DNA of 23,050 nt, taken from NCBI GenBank assembly GCA_964607865.1, contig CAZSLZ010000039.1, forward strand, positions 1 through 23,050, written 5' to 3'. Each line of letters starts with the position of its first letter. The first letter of the stretch is position 1. This DNA is from CAZSLZ01 sp964607865 (GTDB lineage: Bacteria > Vulcanimicrobiota > JAJTBE01 > CAZSLZ01). The notes under the pieces are model-generated. The model ran no database searches. It was not told the DNA's origin and saw only the letters and a program-made list of their open reading frames with translations. The position numbers were made by a program, and so were the translations under genes. Positions 6,768 to 13,425 of the stretch are shown in pieces.

Positions 6768-7736
6768 CTAAACATTGGCTTTTTTCAGATGTTTTTCAAC
6801 CTGCTCTTTTAATATATTCGCAGATTTCTGCAAAGCTTCCTTCTCTTCGTCGTTCATTTTCAATTTTATAATATCTCTTACCCCTTGCCGGTTAACAACT
6901 GTGGGGACGCTTAGATATACATCGCTGATATCCAGATAATCGTTAATTAATGTGGATACAGGCAAAACCCGGTTTTCGTTTTTTATTATGGCGCGGCAGA
7001 TCAGGACCGTACTCATGGCTATGGCGTAATTGGTGGCACCTTTGCCTTTTATAATTCTGTAGGCTGCGGTTCTGGCATCATGAAACATTTTATCGAATAC
7101 TTCCGGGCCGCAGTTCTGTTCGCAAATGTTGCAGGCATCTCTCAGGTTCATGCCGGCGATATTTGCCTGTGACCAGATAGGAACCTCGCTGTCGCCGTGT
7201 TCTCCCAGAATATAAGCATGGATCGATCGTGGATCGATATTGCATTGCTTTCCCAGGTTATGCCTGAAACGCATGGAATCAAGAACTGTCCCACTTCCAA
7301 TTACCTGGTTTCTGGGCAGCCCCAGATATTTATAATAAAAATAAGACAGAATATCGACAGGATTGGAAATGACTATAACTATTCCGTCAAAACCCACTGA
7401 TTTTAACTTATAAGAAGTATCCTTTACTATGTCTATGTTTTTTTCCAACAGTTCCATCCGGCTTCCCAGCTCCTTACTCATGGGTATGCTGGCTGTTATG
7501 ATTACTATATCTGCATCGGCAAGATCCTGGTAATCTCCCTGTTTTACAACCTGAGGGCTTACAAAGGGAATACAATGTGAAATGTCAAGCGCCTCGCCGG
7601 AAGCTTTTTCCTTGTCTTTATCGATGAGAATCATCTCATCAACCAGGTTATGGGTCAGAAGGGCAAAAGCTGTTGTTGAACCGACAGCTCCTACACCTAT
7701 AATTCCAATTTTGGTTTTTTCCTTATTTATATTCAT
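6768..7736 (-). CDS. NAD-dependent lactate/malate dehydrogenase family enzyme
   Basis: The 322-aa length is normal. The NAD-binding GVGAVG is at 14-19, with Asp39 selecting NAD over NADP. Catalytic residues are present: SNPVDI (124-129), Asp153 and Arg156 in VLDSMRFR, and His180 in GEHGDSEVP. The family reversibly reduces 2-oxo acids such as pyruvate or oxaloacetate. The specificity loop is unusual: TASIPMSKELGSRMELL (81-97) keeps the Arg (Arg93) but has neither Gln (lactate) nor Arg (malate) at the deciding position. The substrate is therefore left open, and 2-hydroxyisocaproate-type acids are possible. The ribosome site GAGGTGAT matches the anti-SD over eight bases, 7 nt before the ATG. It is divergent from the sufC-like gene and heads a run to the phosphatase. 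Confidence 0.88.
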   Translation of the reverse strand: MNINKEKTKIGIIGVGAVGSTTAFALLTHNLVDEMILIDKDKEKASGEALDISHCIPFVSPQVVKQGDYQDLADADIVIITASIPMSKELGSRMELLEKNIDIVKDTSYKLKSVGFDGIVIVISNPVDILSYFYYKYLGLPRNQVIGSGTVLDSMRFRHNLGKQCNIDPRSIHAYILGEHGDSEVPIWSQANIAGMNLRDACNICEQNCGPEVFDKMFHDARTAAYRIIKGKGATNYAIAMSTVLICRAIIKNENRVLPVSTLINDYLDISDVYLSVPTVVNRQGVRDIIKLKMNDEEKEALQKSANILKEQVEKHLKKANV

Positions 7737-7931
7737 TTTTTATCACCTCAAATATATTATGGGCATATTCATTGTGCAATTAAGATGTATTTTATAATTT
7801 CAAATTACCAATATAAGTTTCTATAAAAAATAAAAAAATCATTTTTGCCCAACTTTTCTGAAACTTTTTCCTGTTGAACCTGGTTTTAAGAAGTAATTAC
7901 AAAGAGAAAAATGACGGGAGGTAATAGATAT

Positions 7932-8684
7932 ATGGAGATATTGAAATTAGAAGATATTCATCTTTCCTTTGATGATACCAAAATTATTGATGGTTTATCT
8001 GTTTCATTTTGGAAGGGTAATATTCATGCCCTGGTGGGGCCCAATGGAGCGGGGAAATCAACATTTGCCTATACCATGATGGGAATTGGCAACTATAAAC
8101 AGGCTACGGGCAAGATTATTTATAAAGGCGAGGAGATTCAAAGATTAAATGTGGACGAGCGGGCGAAAAAAGGAATTACCTTGGCATGGCAGGAGCCAGC
8201 CCGTTTTGAAGGACTCACCATAAAAAGTTTTTTAAAAGCTGCTGCCAGAAATAAAGACGAGAGCAATTTAAGAAATGCCCTGGACCTGGTGGGGCTTAAC
8301 CCGGATGAATATATTGACCGGGCAGTGGACAAAACCCTGAGTGGGGGAGAAAGAAAAAGAATTGAGCTGGCTTCTATTTATGTGATGGAACCCGAGCTGG
8401 TTTTTCTTGACGAACCTGACTCAGGAATAGATGTGGCAGCTTTGGACAAGATTTTTGAAGTGATTAAAAAGATGAAAGAAAAGGGGACAACGGTAATTCT
8501 GATTACCCACAGCCTTACTGTCCTGCAGCAGGCAGAGCATGCATTTCTGATGTGCGATGGCAAAATCGTTGACAAGGGGTCTGTAGATAAAATTTCAGAA
8601 TATTTTAAGACTAAATGTATTCCTTGTGTCCACAAAAATGAACCAGATGTTGACATTTTTCCTACTGACGAAAAAATTATATAA
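7932..8684 (+). CDS. SufC-like ABC ATPase for Fe-S cluster assembly
   Basis: This 250-aa ATPase has Walker A GPNGAGKS (36-43), Q-loop AWQEP (Gln87), signature LSGGE (136-140), Walker B VFLDEPDSGID with Glu161, and THS for the switch His. AWQEP and DEPDSGID are characteristic of SufC rather than of membrane ABC transporters, and no permease gene is adjacent. With the SufB-like partner it should form a cytoplasmic scaffold complex. The start at 7932 is chosen because GGGAGG (7916-7921) lies 10 nt upstream; the in-frame ATG at 7911 would include that ribosome site. A C-terminal tail with CIPCVH extends past the ABC core. With only two suf-like genes present, this matches the minimal SmsC type. 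Confidence 0.92.
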   Translation: MEILKLEDIHLSFDDTKIIDGLSVSFWKGNIHALVGPNGAGKSTFAYTMMGIGNYKQATGKIIYKGEEIQRLNVDERAKKGITLAWQEPARFEGLTIKSFLKAAARNKDESNLRNALDLVGLNPDEYIDRAVDKTLSGGERKRIELASIYVMEPELVFLDEPDSGIDVAALDKIFEVIKKMKEKGTTVILITHSLTVLQQAEHAFLMCDGKIVDKGSVDKISEYFKTKCIPCVHKNEPDVDIFPTDEKII

Positions 8685-8701
8685 TCAAGGAGGGGTGAAT
8701 T

Positions 8702-9643
8702 ATGATTAAAGAAAGGAAGAAAATGTTTGATTTATTTGATACAACGGGTTTCAGCCATAATTTATTGAAAGATGAAAATACAGCTCATCTTGTTGTTCAT
8801 CACAATAAAGTATTGGGGGCCCATCTGGTTCCTGGGTTACATGTAGATATCAAAGAAATGGAAGATGGAATTGACGCTGTTCTCACCCTGGACGAAGGTT
8901 CGGTCATTGAAAAACCGGTTCATATTTGTTTTGGAATGTTGCCGGAGCAGGGTGTTCAGAAAATAAATATGAATGTGGATATTGGCAGAAACTCGAAAAT
9001 TGGTATATATGCCCATTGTACTTTTCCCAATGCAGTGGATGTAAAGCATATAATGGATGCTAAAGTTCATATTGGCGAGGGCGCTGAATATCATTATTTT
9101 GAAAGGCATGTTCATGACAAGAATGGCGGTGTGGAGGTTTATCCCAAAGCTGAGGTGGATGTAGATAAAAATGCCGTTTTTTCCACGGAATTTGAACTTC
9201 TAAAAGGCAGGGTTGGGTTAATTGATATTGATTATGAAACCACATGCAGGGCGGGTTCCACTATGGAAATGTCAGCAAGGGTGAATGGCACTGGTGATGA
9301 TGTGATAAAGATTAAGGAAATCGGGCATCTGGTGGGTGAAAAAGCCACCGGTGTTTTGACATCAAGAATTGCCGCCAGGGATAACACGAAAGCTGAGGTT
9401 TACAATAAAATGACTGCGTCAGCTCCTTATGCCCGTGGGCATGTGGATTGCAAGGAGATTATCCAGGGCAATGGTACTGCCAGCGCAGTTCCCATTGTTG
9501 AAGTAAAACACCCTAAAGCCCATGTAACCCATGAGGCAGCCATCGGCAGCGTAGATTCAAAAGAATTGAATACGCTTATGTCCCGTGGGCTGTACGAAGA
9601 CCAGGCTGTGGATTTGATTATCGACGGGCTGCTTGGAAAATAA
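8702..9643 (+). CDS. Short SufB/SufD-like Fe-S scaffold protein
   Basis: The 313-aa protein is well below the roughly 450-500 aa of standard SufB. It is essentially a beta-helix core plus the C-terminal helices that bind SufC. The C-terminal block is typical: GHVDCKEIIQGNG, VEVKHPKAHVTHEAAIGSVD and LMSRGLYEDQAVDLI. Cys250 and Glu278 align by motif with the SufB residues implicated in cluster assembly, so it looks SufB-like (scaffold) rather than SufD-like. AGGAGG precedes the ATG at good spacing. It follows the ATPase by 17 bp, ends in a strong terminator, and has no desulfurase, SufU or SufA gene beside it. This fits the two-component SMS/SmsCB type known from archaea and anaerobic bacteria. 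Confidence 0.88.
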   Translation: MIKERKKMFDLFDTTGFSHNLLKDENTAHLVVHHNKVLGAHLVPGLHVDIKEMEDGIDAVLTLDEGSVIEKPVHICFGMLPEQGVQKINMNVDIGRNSKIGIYAHCTFPNAVDVKHIMDAKVHIGEGAEYHYFERHVHDKNGGVEVYPKAEVDVDKNAVFSTEFELLKGRVGLIDIDYETTCRAGSTMEMSARVNGTGDDVIKIKEIGHLVGEKATGVLTSRIAARDNTKAEVYNKMTASAPYARGHVDCKEIIQGNGTASAVPIVEVKHPKAHVTHEAAIGSVDSKELNTLMSRGLYEDQAVDLIIDGLLGK

Positions 9644-9666
9644 ACCAATATAAATTGAATAATTTA

Positions 9667-9730
9667 AACAGAGATCAAGAACTCATAAAAGTTTCAATTC
9701 TTCTTACTCTTGATTTCTGTTATTTTTTTT
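9667..9730 (+). terminator. Long-loop terminator of the sufCB-like operon
   Basis: Arms 9667-9680 and 9708-9721 pair over 14 bases with a single G-U, enclosing a 27-nt loop that can fold further (AACT/AGTT). An eight-T run (9723-9730) follows. The right arm and T-run overlap the last codons of the convergent MscS gene. On the minus strand the tail after the stem is weaker (TTTAAATT), but it may also end that transcript. Confidence 0.75.
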
Positions 9731-10880
9731 CGGTATCGGCAGAGCTGGTTTCAATAACTTTGCCAGCTTTTAACTGTTTAATTATATCTTCAGAGTTTTC
9801 CAGGTAAATAGATTGACTGGGGAAGGCGAAATCTATATCCAGTTCGTTAAAAGCCCGCATGATTGAAATGTAGATTTCCTGCCGGGCTTCCAGAAAAGTA
9901 ACCCATTCAGATGAATTGATGAAGAAATTGCAGAATATACCCAGGGACGAAGCTGAGAATTCTGAAAAATAAACTAAAATGGTTTCTTTGGATGTATTAG
10001 GGTGTTCAAAGATGATTTGTTTGATTCTTTCTATGGCCTGTTCGAGTTTTTCCGGGGGAGTGCCATAAGTTACGCCGATAGTGGTACTTATTCTTCTCTG
10101 GGGCCGCCGGGAAAAGTTTTGAATTGAGGTATTTGCTACAATGTTGTTGGGTATGGAGACTTCATTTTTGGCGAAGGTTCTTATTTTGGTGGTTCTGAAT
10201 CCCACATCTTCCACTGTACCTTCCACATCGTTAACTACAATCCAGTCGCCTATGACAAAAGGGCGATCAATAAAAATCATGAAGGATCCGAATATGTTTG
10301 CCAAGGTATCTTTTGCAGCCATAGCCACTGCGATACCACCGATTCCCAGGCCTGCCAGCAGGCTGGAAACTGAATAACCCAGGTTCTGTACAATCAATAT
10401 AAAGGTTATCAAAACAAGAAATATTTTAATTGTCTTGTTAATAAGGGGAAACAGGGCTGTTGCTACTGTGGGGTTTTTTTCGGTATATTTATCAGTCATA
10501 TATTTGGTGCCTACATCCACCATTCGAAGCAACAGCCAGGTTACATCAATGGCTACCAATGCGAAAAAGGTTTTGTTTATGTGTTTCATATATTCTGTGG
10601 GATCTAAGATTTGAAGAGCCAGGTAAAAAAACCATAAGTAAATAAAGATTGAAAGCGGAGTTTCAATGGCGCCTATGAAGTTGTCATCGTGGTCGGATTC
10701 TGTTTGTTCCGCCAGCTTTTTCATCTTTTTACTAACAAAATAATGAACAATTTTATTTATTATAATACCAACTACGATTGCGCCGGCTGCCATGAGAATC
10801 TGTTGGTTGCTGAATTGTTCGAAAAGGAAGAAATGTCCCTGCAGCGCTTCGTTTAAGGTTATTGCCAGAAAATTATACAT
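9720..10880 (-). CDS. MscS-family mechanosensitive channel
   Basis: The 386-aa product has about four or five membrane helices in the N-terminal half (about 27-47, 73-92, 104-123, 150-168). The pore helix at about 172-200 is rich in Gly and Ala (LAGLGIGGIAVAMAAKDTLA). The conserved beta domain follows: DRPFVIGDWIVVNDVEGTVE, GFRTTKIRTF and SIPNN, then a C-terminal cytoplasmic vestibule. Such channels release solutes on hypo-osmotic shock. GGGAGG lies 4 nt before the ATG. It is a single-gene unit between the sufCB terminator and the kinase operon terminator. Extra N-terminal helices compared with E. coli MscS place it in the larger MscS-like subgroups. The final 15 residues are polar and likely disordered. 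Confidence 0.93.
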   Translation of the reverse strand: MYNFLAITLNEALQGHFFLFEQFSNQQILMAAGAIVVGIIINKIVHYFVSKKMKKLAEQTESDHDDNFIGAIETPLSIFIYLWFFYLALQILDPTEYMKHINKTFFALVAIDVTWLLLRMVDVGTKYMTDKYTEKNPTVATALFPLINKTIKIFLVLITFILIVQNLGYSVSSLLAGLGIGGIAVAMAAKDTLANIFGSFMIFIDRPFVIGDWIVVNDVEGTVEDVGFRTTKIRTFAKNEVSIPNNIVANTSIQNFSRRPQRRISTTIGVTYGTPPEKLEQAIERIKQIIFEHPNTSKETILVYFSEFSASSLGIFCNFFINSSEWVTFLEARQEIYISIMRAFNELDIDFAFPSQSIYLENSEDIIKQLKAGKVIETSSADTEKK

Positions 10881-10969
10881 TTTTCCTCCCAGAAATAAAT
10901 ATTATCAAAAGTGATTTTAAGTCTTATATTAAATTATCCTATAAATTCTATTATGCATTAATTATACAT

Positions 10970-11000
10970 AAAATACAAAAAACCTGGATGATACCAGGTT
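10970..11000 (-). terminator. Rho-independent terminator of the kinase operon
   Basis: On the minus strand AACCTGG-TATCAT-CCAGGTT forms a perfect 7-bp stem with a 6-nt loop, followed by TTTTTGTATTTT. It starts 17 nt after the kinase stop at 11018 and separates the operon from the MscS gene. Confidence 0.9.
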
Positions 11001-11017
11001 CTGGTAAAAAAATACTG

Positions 11018-12997
11018 TTACCAGTTAAACAGCATCAATGCCACTGCTTTACTCCAGTATGCTACTGCCTGTTCCAGCTTGCCTTTCTTATAGAGAAGGC
11101 ATCCCAGGTTATGATAAACATGCCAGAACCTGGGGTTCAGGTGAACCACTCTGTCCCATTCCATAATTGCCAGCTCAATTTTACCCTGGTAAAGATATGC
11201 TTCGCCCAGATTGTAAAAGGATTGCCAGTGTTCCGGGTTCAACTGGGTTGTTCTTTGCCATTCAGCTATTGCCGGATCAAGTTGATCCAGGTCGAAGAAG
11301 AAAGTGTTGGCAAGGTTCCAGTGAGCCGGCCAGTGTGAATCGTTAAACTGGGTGGTTTTCTGCCACTGGTTCACAGCTTCTTCGAATTTTTCTTTCAGGA
11401 AATGGGCGTTGCCCAGGTTGTAATGGGCTTCCCAGAAACCGTACTTGACGGAAACTGCTTTTTCCCATTCCTTTATTGCGCCTTCCACGTTACCCTTGTC
11501 GTACAGGAAATTTCCCATATTGTAATGGGCTTCGCCAAAGTTAGGGTTTATTTCCAGGGCTTTGTTCCACATTTCCAGTGCATGCTCTTCGTTGCCGCTT
11601 TCCATTTCCATAGATCCCATATTAAAAAGGGCAATGGCAAACTGGGGATCCTGCTCCAGGGCTTTCTGCCAGTAATCCATGGCTTCATCCTTCTTGCCCT
11701 TCATATAATAGGCATTGCCCAGGTTGTAGAGGACTTCGGCAAACTGGGGGTTCAAAATAAGCGCCTTCTGCCATTCCTCCATGGCAGCTTCCACTTTACC
11801 CTTTTTGAAATAACCGTTTCCCAGGTTATAGTAAGCCGGGGCGAATTTTGGATTCAAAACCGTGACTTTACGGTATTCTTCTATTGAATTATCGAGATCG
11901 CCGTTGCGGTAATAGGCGGAGCCCAGGTTGTAATGGGCCACAAAATTGTTGGGGTTCATCTTTACCGCATTATTGTACTCGCGGATTGCGTCTTTCAGTT
12001 TGCCCATACCGTCGAAAGCTGTGCCCAGGTTGTTGTGGGTTAATGCGTTATATGGGTCAAGAGCGGTGGCTTTTTCCCACTCCAATACTGCCAGGTCCAG
12101 TTTGCCCTGTTTGTAATAGTTATTGCCCAGAATGTTATGCAGGGAAGCTTCCGCCGGAGATATGGAAGTTTTGAACAGGTCTTCCTCCACTTCCTCGATG
12201 GTAATATCCTGAATCAGGTCCTGGATATTCTGGTAGCGGTCGCTGGCGTCTTTTTTCATACACCGCATTATGGCCTGTTCAAGTTTTTTGGGAATTGTGG
12301 AGTTATGTACCGAGGGTGGCTGGGGTTCGGCAGTAAGGTGTAACTGGATAAGCGCTGCCGGGTTATCTGCCTTGAAGGGCAGTTTGCCGGTAAGCATTTC
12401 ATAGAGCATGATTCCCAGTGAATAAATATCGGCTCTCCTGTCAACTTTTTCGCCCCGTGCCTGTTCTGGTGAAAAATAATAGAAGGATCCCAGGATTTCT
12501 CCGGGTTGTGTAAGGGTGTTGGCAGTTTCCACCCAGGCAATGCCGAAATCAGCCACCTTAATAGCGCCTTCCTCGGTTACCATTATATTTCCGGGTTTTA
12601 CATCCCGGTGAACAATTCCATGCTGGTGTGCATAATCGAGGGCATGGCAGGCGGGGACAAAGAGTTTCAGGGCTTCCTGGATGCTCAGCATTCCCGATTC
12701 CTTCAGGATCTTATCCAGGCTCTGCCCGGAAATGAATTCAAAAACTATGTAGTATATGCCTTCATGTTCGTTTATGTCATAAATACCGGCAATATTTGGA
12801 TGGTTAAGGCGAGCTGCCGCCTGGGCTTCCCTGATGAATCGTTCTTTCATCTCCGGGTTTTCGGTAAGTTGGTTGGAAAGTATTTTAATGGCTACAGGAC
12901 GTTCAAGGACCGGGTCATGGCCCTTGTAAATAACACCCATTCCTCCGCGTCCAATTTCCTGTACTATGTGATACCGCCCGATGGTTGCGCTCATCAT
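11018..12997 (-). CDS. Serine/threonine protein kinase with 11 TPR repeats
   Basis: Residues 8-270 are a complete PknB-type kinase domain: glycine loop GRGGMG (16-21), Lys38 in AIK, helix-C Glu57, HRDVKPGN (catalytic Asp132), DFG (Asp150) and SPEQ. The activation segment has Thr161 and Thr163 as possible autophosphorylation sites. From about 282 to 655 there are 11 tandem 34-residue TPR units with NLGNAYY and WxKAL-type consensus; nearly every unit has Trp before the final helix. There is no membrane helix, so the kinase is cytoplasmic and probably recruits targets through the TPR superhelix. AGGGGAG is 10 nt before the first ATG. It is the last gene of the operon with the FHA and Clp genes, 113 bp after the FHA gene. 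Antisense frames across the TPR DNA are artefacts. Confidence 0.95.
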   Translation of the reverse strand: MMSATIGRYHIVQEIGRGGMGVIYKGHDPVLERPVAIKILSNQLTENPEMKERFIREAQAAARLNHPNIAGIYDINEHEGIYYIVFEFISGQSLDKILKESGMLSIQEALKLFVPACHALDYAHQHGIVHRDVKPGNIMVTEEGAIKVADFGIAWVETANTLTQPGEILGSFYYFSPEQARGEKVDRRADIYSLGIMLYEMLTGKLPFKADNPAALIQLHLTAEPQPPSVHNSTIPKKLEQAIMRCMKKDASDRYQNIQDLIQDITIEEVEEDLFKTSISPAEASLHNILGNNYYKQGKLDLAVLEWEKATALDPYNALTHNNLGTAFDGMGKLKDAIREYNNAVKMNPNNFVAHYNLGSAYYRNGDLDNSIEEYRKVTVLNPKFAPAYYNLGNGYFKKGKVEAAMEEWQKALILNPQFAEVLYNLGNAYYMKGKKDEAMDYWQKALEQDPQFAIALFNMGSMEMESGNEEHALEMWNKALEINPNFGEAHYNMGNFLYDKGNVEGAIKEWEKAVSVKYGFWEAHYNLGNAHFLKEKFEEAVNQWQKTTQFNDSHWPAHWNLANTFFFDLDQLDPAIAEWQRTTQLNPEHWQSFYNLGEAYLYQGKIELAIMEWDRVVHLNPRFWHVYHNLGCLLYKKGKLEQAVAYWSKAVALMLFNW

Positions 12998-13110
12998 AAT
13001 GGCATAACTCCCCTTAAATCAATATAATTTACTCTTCTGTATTTTTCGATTTTATCCTTTACATTTTTTTCAATAAAATCAAAACAACCTTAAAACCACG
13101 CGGTTTTTAC

Positions 13111-13401
13111 TTACCAGGTAATCTCCATCCAGGTTCTTCCCACACGAAAAAAATCTCCGTTATACAGCCTGACCAGTTCGTTGATTTTTTCACCTTCATA
13201 GTAGGTGCCGTTGGTGCTGTTGAGATCTTCAAGATAAACGTCGGGAGCCTCTACCACAAGGCGGGAGTTTTTACGGGAAATATATTTATCCAGGGGCAGG
13301 GAAAGCTGGGCAGATTTATCCCTGCCGATTACCGTGGTTTCTCTGATTCTGAACTCCTCCCCGTCCTGGGCTCCGTTCATTAACTCCAATTTTATTTTCA
13401 T
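13111..13401 (-). CDS. Single-domain FHA phosphothreonine-binding protein
   Basis: This 96-aa protein is almost nothing but an FHA domain: IGRD (25-28), ISRKNSRLVV (41-50) and EDLNSTNGT (58-66). FHA domains bind phosphothreonine peptides, so the obvious partner is the kinase encoded next, or one of its substrates. The usual His of the SRxH motif is Asn45 here, while the phosphate-contacting Arg (GR), Ser (SR) and Asn/Gly (NG) positions are kept, so binding is still expected. AGGAGG lies 7 nt before the ATG. It is placed 24 bp after the Clp gene and 113 bp before the kinase gene. It could act as an adaptor between kinase and Clp ATPase; that is inference. Confidence 0.93.
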   Translation of the reverse strand: MKIKLELMNGAQDGEEFRIRETTVIGRDKSAQLSLPLDKYISRKNSRLVVEAPDVYLEDLNSTNGTYYEGEKINELVRLYNGDFFRVGRTWMEITW

Positions 13402-13425
13402 TTTTTTCCTCCTGAGATTAAAGAC

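Noticed and set aside
7737..7931. Promoters for the divergent dehydrogenase and sufC-like genes
   Set aside because: Promoters must exist here, but the DNA is so AT-rich that several poor -10/-35 pairs fit equally well and none stands out.
7911..7931. ATG at 7911 as start of the sufC-like gene
   Set aside because: GGGAGG at 7916-7921 is inside that extension and correctly spaced for the ATG at 7932, where the family alignment also begins.
13092..13107. AAAACC/GGTTTT hairpin between FHA and kinase genes
   Set aside because: A 6-bp AT-rich stem with a 4-nt loop and no proper U-run; it could weaken read-through but cannot be called a terminator.
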